In this document: positions 31,232-40,055 of the stretch, one piece after another
Numbering within the stretch: the stretch's first letter is position 1
Layout: every line of letters starts with the position of its first letter
Source of the DNA: Thiomargarita sp.
Lineage (GTDB): Bacteria; Pseudomonadota; Gammaproteobacteria; Beggiatoales; Beggiatoaceae
Length of the DNA stretch: 64,000 bases
Reading direction: 5' to 3'
Assembly (NCBI GenBank): GCA_020726335.1
Contig: DYSU01000002.1
Location: 1-64,000 of the forward strand
The notes under the pieces: generated by a model
The model's input: only the letters and a program-made list of their open reading frames with translations
Databases searched by the model: none
Told to the model about the DNA's origin: nothing
Made by a program: the position numbers and the translations under genes

Positions 31232-32178
31232 TGTTTGCCCTGAAAGCGGATTGGTCTCAAGAGATTAAAAAACGTTATTTTACCTTGGATGATTATACGG
31301 GCGGCGAAGCGCGCTGGTGTCCGGGTTGTGGGGATCATGCGGTATTGACCGTGGTGCAACGCATTTGCCGCGATAAGCAAATTTTGCCTGAAAAAACCGT
31401 GGCGGTGTCGGGCATCGGTTGTTCCAGCCGTTTGCCGCATTATATGGGAACATATGGCTTTCACGGCACCCATGGACGGGCGTTGACCATCGCTTGTGGT
31501 ATTCGTTCGCGTCGTCCTGATTTGGATGTGTGGGTGGCCACAGGTGACGGCGATTGTTTTTCTATCGGTGCAGGCCATTGGATTCATGCGATTCGCTATA
31601 ACATGAACATGGTGGTCTTGATTTTTGACAATAATGTCTATGGTTTGACCAAAAAACAAATGTCGCCCACCAGTCCGTTGGGGTTTAAAAACAACACCGC
31701 ACCGCGTGGGACGATTTTACAGCCGCTGAATCCGTTGACGGTGACTTTGGGCATCACCAATGTGTCGTTTGTGGCGCAAACCATTGATTGGAATCCCGCG
31801 CATTTATACGCGACCTTGCAAGCGGCGCATAACCATCGCGGCACCAGTTTTGTGCGCATTTTACAGCGGTGTCCTGTTTATTCGGATGAAGTGTTTAGCG
31901 ATATTCAAAATGATCCCAGCAAAATATTGTTTCTCAACCATAAAAATGGCATTCATATTGGGGACAATGTTAAACGTTTGTTTCCAACCCAGCGGGAACA
32001 TGACCCCAGCAATATGAGCGAAGCTTATGATATTGCGAGGAATCATGTGCCTGTCGGCTTGTTGTATCACGCGCCACAAACCCCCTGCTATGAAGATTTT
32101 TCCAGCGTTGGGCGACACATGGGCATAGAAGATAAAATGAAAGGCTTAAATGACGCGCTAGACCAATTTGCTGTTTAA
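31231..32178 (+). CDS. korB: 2-oxoacid:ferredoxin oxidoreductase, beta subunit
   Basis: KorB binds thiamine diphosphate and a [4Fe-4S] cluster for the korA-encoded partner. The 315-residue protein has cluster-type cysteines at 30 and 33 (WCPGCGDH), 64 (GIGCSS) and 214 (QRCPVYS), the pattern seen in archaeal and bacterial beta subunits. The thiamine diphosphate motif starts at GDGDCFSIGAGH (105-116) and ends in FDNNVYGLT. The ATG at 31231 is preceded by GAGGAGG and overlaps the korA stop (TGATG). As with other two-subunit enzymes the electron acceptor ferredoxin is encoded elsewhere. Confidence 0.93.
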   Translation: MFALKADWSQEIKKRYFTLDDYTGGEARWCPGCGDHAVLTVVQRICRDKQILPEKTVAVSGIGCSSRLPHYMGTYGFHGTHGRALTIACGIRSRRPDLDVWVATGDGDCFSIGAGHWIHAIRYNMNMVVLIFDNNVYGLTKKQMSPTSPLGFKNNTAPRGTILQPLNPLTVTLGITNVSFVAQTIDWNPAHLYATLQAAHNHRGTSFVRILQRCPVYSDEVFSDIQNDPSKILFLNHKNGIHIGDNVKRLFPTQREHDPSNMSEAYDIARNHVPVGLLYHAPQTPCYEDFSSVGRHMGIEDKMKGLNDALDQFAV

Positions 32179-32215
32179 TCTCACATTTCCGCTTCAGCGG
32201 GCGGTGATGAAATAG

Positions 32216-32245
32216 TTGCTATTGTTAAGCCATTGTTGTTAGAAT
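32216..32245 (+). promoter_or_regulatory. Candidate promoter for the ribosomal protein cluster
   Basis: TTGCTA (32216-32221), an 18-base spacer and TAGAAT (32240-32245) lie 37 bases before rpmB. The match to the sigma-70 consensus is moderate. Confidence 0.4.
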
Positions 32246-32281
32246 TGCACGTTTTATTTTCAACTTGAATAAGGGTTTTTT

Positions 32282-32515
32282 ATGTCAAGAGTATGTCAGG
32301 TGACGGGGAAACATACCGTAACAGGTAACAATGTTTCTCACGCCCACAATAAAACCCGCCGTCGTTTTTTGCCTAATTTACACCAGCACCGTTTTTGGGT
32401 GGCCAGTGAAAACCGTTGGGTAAAATTGCGGGTCAGTACAAAAGGTTTACGCATGATTGACAAGCTCGGCATTGATGCGGTGCTGGTTGATTTGCGTAAG
32501 CGTGGCGAAATTTAA
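32282..32515 (+). CDS. rpmB: Large ribosomal subunit protein bL28
   Basis: A 77-residue basic protein starting [21 protein letters not shown], the standard N-terminus of bL28, with [18 protein letters not shown] and the C-terminal [20 protein letters not shown]. It binds 23S rRNA late in assembly of the large subunit. A single Cys is left of the zinc-binding set found in some relatives, so this is a zinc-free form. rpmG follows after 15 bases, as in most proteobacteria, but the pair is then joined to the rpsF cluster. Confidence 0.98.
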   Translation: MSRVCQVTGKHTVTGNNVSHAHNKTRRRFLPNLHQHRFWVASENRWVKLRVSTKGLRMIDKLGIDAVLVDLRKRGEI

Positions 32516-32530
32516 TGAAGAGTGATTATC

Positions 32531-32686
32531 ATGCGTGAAAAAATTAAACTGGTTTCTTCAGCAGGCACAGGCCATTTTTACACCACCACCAAAAACAAAC
32601 GCACCACTCCTGAAAAATTGTCATTTAAAAAATATGACCCTGTGGTGCGTAAGCATGTGGAATACAAAGAAGCCAAAATTAAATAA
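32531..32686 (+). CDS. rpmG: Large ribosomal subunit protein bL33
   Basis: A 51-codon gene read directly from the sequence: it starts [20 protein letters not shown], continues [10 protein letters not shown] and ends EYKEAKIK. Length and sequence match bL33 of gammaproteobacteria. It has no cysteines, so it is the zinc-independent form, in line with its bL28 partner. It lies 15 bases after rpmB and 50 bases before rpsF. Confidence 0.97.
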   Translation: MREKIKLVSSAGTGHFYTTTKNKRTTPEKLSFKKYDPVVRKHVEYKEAKIK

Positions 32687-32736
32687 CGCTTCTCCTTGCT
32701 TTGTCTGACAAAGCTGCCTAAACCGTAAGGAGTTCT
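32687..32736 (+). promoter_or_regulatory. Leader between rpmG and rpsF with hairpin, candidate S6:S18 autoregulatory site
   Basis: The 50-base gap contains a 6-bp hairpin GCTTTG-TCTGA-CAAAGC (32698-32714) followed by CTAAACCG and the Shine-Dalgarno TAAGGAG. Many bacteria regulate rpsF by binding of the S6:S18 complex to a leader hairpin with an unpaired CCG. The hairpin and CCG here would fit, but the detailed structure was not modelled. Confidence 0.35.
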
Positions 32737-33102
32737 ATGAAACATTACGAAATTGTGTGTTTGGTCCACCCTGACCAAAGCGAGCAAGTCCCTGCGATGA
32801 TTCAACGCTATCAAAATATGATCACTGAAAACGGCGGCGTGTTTCATCGTTTGGAAGATTGGGGACGCAGACAACTGGCTTATCCCATCAACAAAGTGCA
32901 TAAAGCGCATTATATTTTGATGAACATTGAATGCGATGTGGCTTCCTTAAACGAATTAACCAATGCGTTTCGGTTTAACGATGCGGTGTTACGCAATTTA
33001 GTGATTACCCGTAAAGCCGCCGTCACTGAACCTTCTGTGATGGTACGCAAAGAAGAACCTGTAGACCATGATGATGACATCATGGATGATGATGAAGAAT
33101 AA
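32737..33102 (+). CDS. rpsF: Small ribosomal subunit protein bS6
   Basis: bS6 pairs with bS18 on the platform of the small subunit. The 121-residue protein starts [20 protein letters not shown] and has [19 protein letters not shown], both standard. It ends with a strongly acidic tail ([13 protein letters not shown]), comparable to the region where RimK adds glutamates in E. coli. TAAGGAG precedes the ATG. rpsR follows after 11 bases; priB, which lies between them in enteric bacteria, is absent. Confidence 0.98.
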   Translation: MKHYEIVCLVHPDQSEQVPAMIQRYQNMITENGGVFHRLEDWGRRQLAYPINKVHKAHYILMNIECDVASLNELTNAFRFNDAVLRNLVITRKAAVTEPSVMVRKEEPVDHDDDIMDDDEE

Positions 33103-33113
33103 GGGAGTTCACC

Positions 33114-33344
33114 ATGTCACGTTTTTTCCGTCGTAAAAGATATTGCCGTTTCACCGCCGAAGGGGTGAGTGAAATTGATTACAAAGACGTTAATACTTTA
33201 AAAGCCTATGTCACTGAAACTGGTAAAATTGTTCCCAGCCGCATCACGGGTACCAAAGCCAAATACCAACGTCAGTTGTCCACTGCGGTCAAACGCGCCC
33301 GTTATTTGGCCTTGTTGCCTTATTCTGACGCGCACGAATATTAA
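33114..33344 (+). CDS. rpsR: Small ribosomal subunit protein bS18
   Basis: The 76-residue basic protein ([18 protein letters not shown] at the start, [16 protein letters not shown] in the middle) is a typical bS18 and binds as a heterodimer with bS6. AAGGGAG lies just before the ATG. It is placed between rpsF and rplI, the conserved order. Confidence 0.98.
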   Translation: MSRFFRRKRYCRFTAEGVSEIDYKDVNTLKAYVTETGKIVPSRITGTKAKYQRQLSTAVKRARYLALLPYSDAHEY

Positions 33345-33356
33345 CAGGGGTTGAGC

Positions 33357-33806
33357 ATGGAATTAATTTTATTAGACACAATCAAATACCTCGGTGCTTT
33401 GGGCGATAAAGTCAATGTCAAACCGGGTTATGGCCGCAATTATTTAGTGCCACAAGGCAAAGCCATTCCCGTCACCGCAGAAAACTTGGCCGCATTTGAA
33501 ACCCGCCGTGCTGAGCTTGAACAACACCAAAGCGACAAAATGGCGGTTGCCCAAGCGGCGGCGGCTCGTTTGGCTGAAATGACTGTGATTATTTCAGGCA
33601 AAGCCAGCAGTGAAGGCAAGCTTTATGGCTCTGTCAGCAGTGCCGATATTGCCAAAGCGGCGACCGATGCAGGGGTTGAAATCAATAAAAACATGATTCG
33701 AGTCACAGGCGATCATTTACGCCAAGTGGGCGAATACGAAGTGACCGTGCATTTACATTCTGATGTTGATGCCACCTTAACGGTTCATGTGGTGGCTGAA
33801 GACTAA
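33357..33806 (+). CDS. rplI: Large ribosomal subunit protein bL9
   Basis: bL9 has two globular domains joined by a long helix and binds near the L1 stalk. The 149-residue protein shows the N-terminal MELILLDTIKYLGALGDKV and GYGRNYLVPQGKA, the connecting helix with an Ala-rich stretch, and a C-terminal domain with GKLYGSVSSADIA. The ATG at 33357 was chosen because AGGGG lies six bases before it; a TTG at 33351 is too close to that site. It closes the ribosomal cluster, followed by a strong hairpin. Confidence 0.97.
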   Translation: MELILLDTIKYLGALGDKVNVKPGYGRNYLVPQGKAIPVTAENLAAFETRRAELEQHQSDKMAVAQAAAARLAEMTVIISGKASSEGKLYGSVSSADIAKAATDAGVEINKNMIRVTGDHLRQVGEYEVTVHLHSDVDATLTVHVVAED

Positions 33807-33815
33807 CCAGCCCAA

Positions 33816-33837
33816 GTCGGGTTAGTGATAACCCGAC
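33816..33837 (+). terminator. Strong hairpin after rplI
   Basis: A perfect 9-bp stem, GTCGGGTTA and TAACCCGAC, with loop GTGA, begins ten bases after the rplI stop. A T-run is lacking downstream, so it may act as an RNA end stabiliser or a weak terminator. Confidence 0.6.
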
Positions 33838-33907
33838 CCACCCCACAATAAAAAACCAACCTGCCTTATAAAATAAATAATCATCACCATCAACAAGATG
33901 ATTAGCC

Positions 33908-33913
33908 TATAAT
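33908..33913 (+). promoter_or_regulatory. Probable -10 element for mdh
   Basis: A perfect TATAAT lies 49 bases before the mdh ATG, followed by an unusual run of nine C in AAACCCCCCCCCTTAT. No convincing -35 box is present 17 bases upstream. Confidence 0.4.
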
Positions 33914-33962
33914 AAACCCCCCCCTTATCCTTTTGATTCACTGTCAATGCCAAGGAGTTATC

Positions 33963-34973
33963 ATGCATCAACCCGTCAATATTGCAATCACTGGGGCTGC
34001 AGGACAAATCGCTTATTCTTTGATTTTTCGCATTGTCTCGGGCGAATTGCTGGGTAAAGAACAACCCATCCATTTGAGATTATTGGAAATTCCTGCCGCC
34101 CAAGCCGCATTAGAAGGGGTGGTGATGGAATTAGACGATTGCGCTTATCCTCTGCTAGCGCAACTGTATTATGGCGATGACATGCGTCGGGCTTTTGACC
34201 AAGTGGATTATGTGTTTTTAATCGGCGCAACACCCCGCAAAGCAGGCATGGAGCGCAGTGAATTGTTGAGCATCAATGCCCAAGTGTTTCACAGCCAAGG
34301 CAAAATACTCAATCAATACGCCCATCCACAGGCTAAAATCATCGTGGTTGGCAATCCTGCCAACACCAATGCCTATATCACCCGCCGTGCCGCGCCCGAT
34401 TTGCCCGACAGTTGTTTTTCTTCATTGATGCGGCTAGACCACAACCGCGCCTTGAGCATTATTGCCAATAAAATCAGTTCAGTACAAAACAAAGCCAAAG
34501 CTGAATGCCAAACCAATCAACTCAAGCAAATGGTGGTTTGGGGCAATCATTCCAGCAGTCAATACGCCGACATCAGTTATCTGACTTGCAAAGACATTCC
34601 CATCGGTGCGAGTTTTGATTTGGATTGGCTAGACCAAAGCTTTGTGCCTGCGGTACAACAACGCGGCGCGCAAATCATCCAACAGCGCGGTCACTCCAGC
34701 GCAGCATCCGCTGCCAACGCCATTTTAAGCCAAATGTACGATTGGAAACACGGCACCAAAGCCAATGACTGGGTCAGCATGGGGGTCATCAGCGATGGCA
34801 GTTATGACATCGAAGCGGGTTTATTTTATTCCTTCCCTGTCACCATTGAAAAGGGCCAATATCACATTGTGCCCGATTTACCCCTGAGTACCCGCAGCCA
34901 CAACCACATGCAAGCCAGTTTGCGCGAATTACAAAAAGAACGCGATGCGGTGTTAAAACTCAAATGGGCTTAA
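33963..34973 (+). CDS. mdh: Malate dehydrogenase, cytosolic-like (type 2) family
   Basis: The enzyme interconverts malate and oxaloacetate with NAD(H) in the TCA cycle. The 336-residue protein starts with the nucleotide-binding ITGAAGQIAYSLIFRI, then VFLIGATPRKAGMERSELL with the mobile-loop arginines, VVGNPANTNAYI, MRLDHNRALSIIA and the catalytic His in VVWGNHSSSQYADI. This is the family shared with eukaryotic cytosolic MDH, not the E. coli type. The ATG at 33963 has AAGGAG at the right distance; the frame is open further upstream. Its stop overlaps the convergent nnrS stop by four bases. Confidence 0.96.
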   Translation: MHQPVNIAITGAAGQIAYSLIFRIVSGELLGKEQPIHLRLLEIPAAQAALEGVVMELDDCAYPLLAQLYYGDDMRRAFDQVDYVFLIGATPRKAGMERSELLSINAQVFHSQGKILNQYAHPQAKIIVVGNPANTNAYITRRAAPDLPDSCFSSLMRLDHNRALSIIANKISSVQNKAKAECQTNQLKQMVVWGNHSSSQYADISYLTCKDIPIGASFDLDWLDQSFVPAVQQRGAQIIQQRGHSSAASAANAILSQMYDWKHGTKANDWVSMGVISDGSYDIEAGLFYSFPVTIEKGQYHIVPDLPLSTRSHNHMQASLRELQKERDAVLKLKWA

Positions 34974-36160
34974 CCTGCTTGGCCATCAGGGCGCGCTTGC
35001 CATAAATAAGGGGCATACACCCACAAAAACAGCACAAACGCAATGACCCACAAGCCACTGGCCAAAGTCAGCCACAACGTATAATAACCCACCCACAGCG
35101 CGGGTAATATCACCCGCACAACGCCCGCCAACAACAACAACGCAAATGCCAACATCACCGTTTTCGGCACTTGATGAACAGCGCGCCCCGTATGACCCGT
35201 GCTGACTCTGGCCATCATGCCCAACGTCATCATGCCGATACCGCCCACCGCCATGGCATGGACATCCAGCGTGGGCAACAACGGCCACCATGGCATCACC
35301 GCCGCCAATAAAAAGCCAAAAATCAACCACGCATAGCCCAGATGCAACACCCACAACAGCGGCACTTGCCAGATTTTACGGTGATACCAACCTGCCAAAC
35401 GCAGACTATTGACCGCCGCCAACAGAAAAGCCAAACCGCTGTGCAACAACGGCGGTTGCCAAAACAATGCACTCAGCGCGTAAATGACCAACAAGCCCAC
35501 ATTCAACCGCTCCAACCATGGCCGCGTGACCAACCTCAAGCTGCCGTCGATGGCGCGTTCCGTAAAAAACGGCAACACCCGCCCGAGCAAAATCATGATT
35601 AACAGCACAATCAAATACAACATACCGTACAAACCTGTGTGCAAAGTTTGCGTCCAACCGAGCAATTGAGCATGTACCAAACCATTACAGCCCGCCATCA
35701 AGAACAATAACCCGATAAAAAACAAATTGTTGTGATTTCTGCCTTTCACCAACGGTTTGATCAACGCCCCCGCCAACAAAGGCAAAAACAGCAAATCACC
35801 AACGGCAATCCACGTTGCGGGCGCAAAAAAAGGCAACAACCGACCCGCCAACCACACCAAAACCAAAGCGGCCAACGGGGCATTGTTCAAAGTCTGCACC
35901 CCCGTCCAATTGCGCACCGCCGTCAACAAAAAACCGGCCATCACCGCCGTGGTATAACCGAACAACATTTCATGGCTGTGCCAATAACTGCCTGTATAAT
36001 AAGCAGAAACGGACAATGTCTGCCCATAGACCCACATCGCCAGCCACGACAAAATAAACACCACGGCAACAAGGCCTGCGCTGATGAAAAAAGGGCGAAA
36101 ACCCAAAGCGAACAAAGCAAAGCCGCGCGCTTTTGGGCGGGCGGTCGAAATCTGTATCAT
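34970..36160 (-). CDS. nnrS: NnrS family integral membrane protein
   Basis: NnrS proteins are haem- and copper-containing membrane proteins linked to nitrosative stress and denitrification. The 396-residue chain is almost wholly hydrophobic with about twelve helices; family blocks include ALGFRPFFISAGLVAV at the start, YWHSHEMLFGY, AGCNGLVHAQLLG, LGRVLPFFTERA and HAMAVGGIGMMTLGMMARVSTGHTGR, where the last His-rich segment is a hallmark. Translation is coupled to the upstream ABC permease gene by an ATGA overlap with GGAG in front. That neighbourhood (permease, acyltransferase) has no known link to nitric oxide, and no norB or dnr-type regulator is in the window. Confidence 0.93.
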   Translation of the reverse strand: MIQISTARPKARGFALFALGFRPFFISAGLVAVVFILSWLAMWVYGQTLSVSAYYTGSYWHSHEMLFGYTTAVMAGFLLTAVRNWTGVQTLNNAPLAALVLVWLAGRLLPFFAPATWIAVGDLLFLPLLAGALIKPLVKGRNHNNLFFIGLLFLMAGCNGLVHAQLLGWTQTLHTGLYGMLYLIVLLIMILLGRVLPFFTERAIDGSLRLVTRPWLERLNVGLLVIYALSALFWQPPLLHSGLAFLLAAVNSLRLAGWYHRKIWQVPLLWVLHLGYAWLIFGFLLAAVMPWWPLLPTLDVHAMAVGGIGMMTLGMMARVSTGHTGRAVHQVPKTVMLAFALLLLAGVVRVILPALWVGYYTLWLTLASGLWVIAFVLFLWVYAPYLWQARPDGQAG

Positions 36161-36966
36161 AAAACGTCTCCAAAACTGCGCTGAATTCTCATAAAAAACC
36201 AGCCACCCAGCACAAAAACGCAGAGTGACACAAGCGATACAATCAGTAAATGATGCACGTCAAGGTGTTGGCGCAACAGCAATTGACGGTATAATTCCAC
36301 GAAAAAATAGAATGGATTCAAATAGAACCACGCCCGATAACTGTCGGGAACCATGGAAAGGGGGTAAATAATCGGCGTGAGAAAAAACCACACCGACAGC
36401 AACAGGGCGAAAACTTGCTGTAAATCACGCAAAAACACACAAATTGCCGCAGAAAAGGCCACCAAACCCATGGTGAACAAAAACTGCAAACCCAGCACCA
36501 ACGGCAACAGCCACCACGTCCATGCCAAATAGCCGTTAAACAGCAAATACAATAAAAACAAGCCGAAACCAATGCCATTGAGAATATACGCCACCATCGC
36601 GCCCGCATAAGGCAAAATATGCACGGGAAACGCCACTTTGGTGATGAGCGACGATTTTTCCAGCAACAAGCCCGTGGAACGACCAAAGGCATCGGCAAAC
36701 GCCATCCATGGCAACAGACCCGCCAATAAATACACGGCAAATTGATCCGTGCCTGTTTCAGACAAAGACACCCGCATTTTCATAATCACTGAGAAAATAA
36801 ACACATAGATTAAAATAGTCACCAACGGATTGATGACCGTCCACAACAAACCACCGATGGAATTGGCAAAACGGGTGTTGATGTCTTGATAAATAAACTC
36901 ACGCAATAACGATTTGTATCGAATGGGCGCGATAAACCACGATTGAAGATGCGCTTGCTTGCTCAT
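36157..36966 (-). CDS. ABC-2 type permease, polysaccharide/O-antigen export (Wzm-like)
   Basis: The 269-residue protein starts MSKQAHLQSWFIAPIRYKS and has the family core RYKSLLREFIYQDINTRF, then six membrane helices with LLPWMAFADAFGRSTGLLLEKS and FFLTPIIYPLSMVP. Such permeases pair with a Wzt-like ATPase to move undecaprenyl-linked glycans across the inner membrane. No ATPase gene is beside it. The frame extends upstream to 37113 into the acyltransferase gene, but the ATG at 36966 starts at the normal family N-terminus. It lies 100 bases after the acyltransferase gene and overlaps nnrS by four bases. Confidence 0.88.
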   Translation of the reverse strand: MSKQAHLQSWFIAPIRYKSLLREFIYQDINTRFANSIGGLLWTVINPLVTILIYVFIFSVIMKMRVSLSETGTDQFAVYLLAGLLPWMAFADAFGRSTGLLLEKSSLITKVAFPVHILPYAGAMVAYILNGIGFGLFLLYLLFNGYLAWTWWLLPLVLGLQFLFTMGLVAFSAAICVFLRDLQQVFALLLSVWFFLTPIIYPLSMVPDSYRAWFYLNPFYFFVELYRQLLLRQHLDVHHLLIVSLVSLCVFVLGGWFFMRIQRSFGDVL

Positions 36967-37066
36967 ATTGGCTTTATAAGTGAATAAAATATCGGATTCT
37001 ACCATGTGACAACTGGGCTGTGTTTTATTGCAGACAAGCGGCCATGGCTTCAGTTTTTGCAGAATG

Positions 37067-39034
37067 TCAATCTTTGGCCATTTGTTGGGCAAACACTTCA
37101 GCCAAAGATTCAACGTAACGGCGGCTCAAATGCTGGGTATCGCGGAAAACGATTTGTCCCTCACGCATGGCATCGCAATGGGTTTGCGGGCAAATAATCG
37201 GATTCATATTCAACAACTTAACGTTTGAAAATGGTTTGGCCGCCTCTTGAAGCCAACGGCGCAACGCATCGTTTTGTTGGGCATCGACTTGCGCACTGCA
37301 ATCCAGAGCGCGCAACCTGTTTGCCTGCCATTGTTGTTTGGCCAAGCAAGCGGGGGCATCAAACGGCAATGCCAGCGTGGGTTGCAAAATGAAAATTTGG
37401 CCCACATGCGCGCTGATGTCAGCCAACAGCCGTTGCGTGCCATCAACCCATTGTTGTTGGCTGAACTCAGCGGCGTTGGAGCCGATGAACACCACGTCAG
37501 GTTGAAATTGTCGAATCCACGCAAACACCGCTTCGCGCCACAATCGGCATTCATGGTATTCACGGCCAATGCGCGCATAAAAATAGGGTTCATCCACCAT
37601 CGGGCAAGATGATTTGGTGAACACCAGCAACCGCCAATCAGGTGCTGAATAAAGCTTGGCAACCGCAGGAAACCATTGCGCGCCCACGCTGTCGCCGACC
37701 AACACCGCTGTTTTTTGCGCCGCTTCGTTGCCAAACAGGCAGAATTTGACTTGCGCGCTGTAAAACCAATCATCGCAACCCATGGCATAAATTTCGGGCA
37801 AATCATCGCGCACCTGTTCAAAGCGCGCTTGTGCAGGCTCGCTTGACCATTGTTGGCTTTTTTGTTGCCAAAGCTGGCTTAAACCAAACACAGCGGCCAT
37901 CAACGACAAAGAGGCCAACAAGGTCAGATGGGTTTTGCGTGCCAAATAGCGGCTGTTGCGCACGGGAAATTCTAAAAAATAATAGGACAACATCGCTAAA
38001 AACAACGACAAAGCCAATAAAGTGGCGTTGGACAGCGCGTATTGTGGCAATTCGTGGCCTAAAATCAACACCGGCCAATGCCATAAATACCATGAATACG
38101 AGCGTTTGCCCAACCATTGTAACGGTGGCAGGCTCAATAATTTCGACACCACAGGCAAGGTTTGACTTGCGCCGACGAACAACAGCAATGCAGTGGCGGC
38201 TGATGGCCCTAACGCCCAAAAACTGGGATAAGGGGTTTGCAGGTCAAACCACAGTGCAGCGGCCACAATCCACACCAAACCCAACGTTGCCAAGCCATTC
38301 AAAACCCAAGGGTTGTGCAACCATACGACATGAGTGATGCGCTTGACTTGCCAGCCACTGCGGGCAAACAACACCAACGCCCCCAATGCAAATTGCCCTG
38401 CACGCGCAGGCATCAGATAAAAACCCCATGCAGGCGTGGTATGAGCCAAAAACACGGCCAACAACGTACACAACAGCAACACGGCCAACAAGGCATTTCT
38501 TAAGCGCGGATAGTTGCGTTGTCGTCCTTGCCAGCCAAACGCACCCAGAAAAAACAACAGCAACATCGGCCACAGCAAATAAAACTGCTCTTCCACGCCC
38601 AATGACCATGTGTGTAAATGCAATTGTTGGTTGAGATGGGCATCAAAATAATTGAGTTGGGTCAAAGCAAAATAGAGGTTGCTCAACCACACACTGGCAT
38701 AGCCTGTGGCTTTTGCATGGCTTTGCTGTTCAAACGGGGCGATGATGACGGTGGCGGCCAGCGCAGTGACCACCAGCATCAACAACAGCGCGGGCAACAG
38801 CCGTTTAAGACGGCGCACATAAAATGGCACTAATTTCAGCCGTCCAGTGTCAGCGATTTCTTTCAATAAAAGGCCGCTGATTAAATAGCCCGACAGCACA
38901 AAAAAAATGTCTACGCCGATAAAGCCGCCTGCCAGTTGCGGTATTTGGGCATGTGAAGCCACAACCAATGAAATGGCCAGCGCGCGTAAACCTTCGATGT
39001 CGGGACGATAGCCCAAGCGGCAATGGTGGGTCAT
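37067..39034 (-). CDS. Acyltransferase 3 with C-terminal SGNH domain (OafA/OatA type)
   Basis: These inner-membrane proteins acetylate cell-surface glycans. The 655-residue protein starts RPDIEGLRALAISLVVASHA, followed by GGFIGVDIFFVLSGYLISG and WSLGVEEQFYLLWP, the markers of the acyltransferase-3 family, across about ten helices. From about residue 400 on a periplasmic SGNH hydrolase-like domain follows, with VLVGDSVGAQW (nucleophile Ser), an Asn block at IGSNAAEFS and the Asp-x-x-His pair in RDTQHLSRRY. The ATG at 39034 was preferred because it precedes the family start closely. With the downstream O-antigen-type permease it suggests decoration and export of a surface polysaccharide. Confidence 0.93.
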   Translation of the reverse strand: MTHHCRLGYRPDIEGLRALAISLVVASHAQIPQLAGGFIGVDIFFVLSGYLISGLLLKEIADTGRLKLVPFYVRRLKRLLPALLLMLVVTALAATVIIAPFEQQSHAKATGYASVWLSNLYFALTQLNYFDAHLNQQLHLHTWSLGVEEQFYLLWPMLLLFFLGAFGWQGRQRNYPRLRNALLAVLLLCTLLAVFLAHTTPAWGFYLMPARAGQFALGALVLFARSGWQVKRITHVVWLHNPWVLNGLATLGLVWIVAAALWFDLQTPYPSFWALGPSAATALLLFVGASQTLPVVSKLLSLPPLQWLGKRSYSWYLWHWPVLILGHELPQYALSNATLLALSLFLAMLSYYFLEFPVRNSRYLARKTHLTLLASLSLMAAVFGLSQLWQQKSQQWSSEPAQARFEQVRDDLPEIYAMGCDDWFYSAQVKFCLFGNEAAQKTAVLVGDSVGAQWFPAVAKLYSAPDWRLLVFTKSSCPMVDEPYFYARIGREYHECRLWREAVFAWIRQFQPDVVFIGSNAAEFSQQQWVDGTQRLLADISAHVGQIFILQPTLALPFDAPACLAKQQWQANRLRALDCSAQVDAQQNDALRRWLQEAAKPFSNVKLLNMNPIICPQTHCDAMREGQIVFRDTQHLSRRYVESLAEVFAQQMAKD

Positions 39035-39167
39035 GGCGGGTTTTGTCTGAAAAATTTTTATTCTACCCAATAGATGGCCACAGCACAAATTCTATCCCGC
39101 CCCTTGTGTCAAGCAAAATGAACACTATATCGAACATTGACTTTTTATCTCACCAACAGGAGCTTTT

Positions 39168-39746
39168 ATGCACGCCTTACCTGATTTGCCTTATGCTAAA
39201 AACGCTTTAGAACCTCATATTTCTGCTGAAACTTTAGAATTTCACCACGACAAACACCATCAAACCTATGTCACCCATTTGAATAATCTCATCAAAGGCA
39301 CGGAATTTGAGGGCGCGTCTTTGACAGAGATTGTGAAACAAGCTTCTGGGGGGATTTTTAACAATGCCGCGCAAGTCTGGAACCACAGCTTTTATTGGGA
39401 TTGCTTAAGCCCCAATGGCGGCGGCGAACCCACAGGCGCATTGGCCGATGCCATCAATGCCCATTTTGGTTCATTTGATGCGTTCAAACAAGCGTTCAGT
39501 CAAACAGCAATCACCACATTCGGTTCAGGTTGGGCATGGTTGGTGAAAAAAGCCGATGGCTCTTTGGCTTTGGTCAGCACCAGCAACGCCGCCACACCTT
39601 TGACAGGCGATGATCTGCCTCTGCTGACCTGCGATGTGTGGGAACATGCCTATTATGTCGATTACCGCAACGCCCGCCCCAATTATGTGGCCGCGTTTTG
39701 GCATGTGGTGAATTGGGATTTTGTTGCCCGCAACTTCGCAAGCTAA
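39168..39746 (+). CDS. sodB: Superoxide dismutase, iron type
   Basis: SodB disproportionates superoxide to oxygen and hydrogen peroxide in the cytoplasm. The 192-residue protein is close to E. coli SodB. Metal ligands are His 26, His 73 (QVWNHSFYW), Asp 156 and His 160 ([12 protein letters not shown]). Gln 69 in NNAAQVWNH is the position that marks the iron enzyme. AACAGGAG precedes the ATG. It is divergent from the acyltransferase gene and upstream of rho. Confidence 0.98.
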   Translation: MHALPDLPYAKNALEPHISAETLEFHHDKHHQTYVTHLNNLIKGTEFEGASLTEIVKQASGGIFNNAAQVWNHSFYWDCLSPNGGGEPTGALADAINAHFGSFDAFKQAFSQTAITTFGSGWAWLVKKADGSLALVSTSNAATPLTGDDLPLLTCDVWEHAYYVDYRNARPNYVAAFWHVVNWDFVARNFAS

Positions 39747-40055
39747 GCCATGGGCAGGGGTTGGCAGACAACGCTTAAGCCTGACCCCTGTGCTTAATGG
39801 GGGGAAAATATGACAAGTCCCCTTGTAATCTGATTAAAATCCATTATAATCTGGTTTTTTAGCATGGCATCGGGTCATTCTGGCTTGATGAATCAAAAAC
39901 AGCGTTGAATGTCCCGCGCAAGTCTTGTGGTTGATCACTTCCTAACGACTTCGTCCCAGACCTGACAACTGATAACACACTCTCAATCGAAATAAAAACA
40001 TCCCTTCTTAATTCACGTTAAGAACCTTCCGCAACTTAAAAATCCTGTCAAACCT
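39747..40055 (+). promoter_or_regulatory. sodB-rho intergenic region with rho promoter and long leader
   Basis: This 309-base gap has no gene. Near its start GCAGGGGT (39754 onward) can pair with ACCCCTGT about 25 bases later, a possible end signal for sodB. A good sigma-70 promoter follows: TTGTAA at 39823-39828, a 16-base spacer and TATAAT at 39845-39850. Transcripts would carry about 200 bases of C-rich, G-poor leader before rho, which suits the known autoregulation of rho by termination in its own leader. Confidence 0.6.

Noticed and set aside
36967-37113. Extended N-terminus of the ABC permease
   Set aside because: These codons overlap the acyltransferase C-terminus and do not look like a permease start; the ATG at 36966 fits the family.
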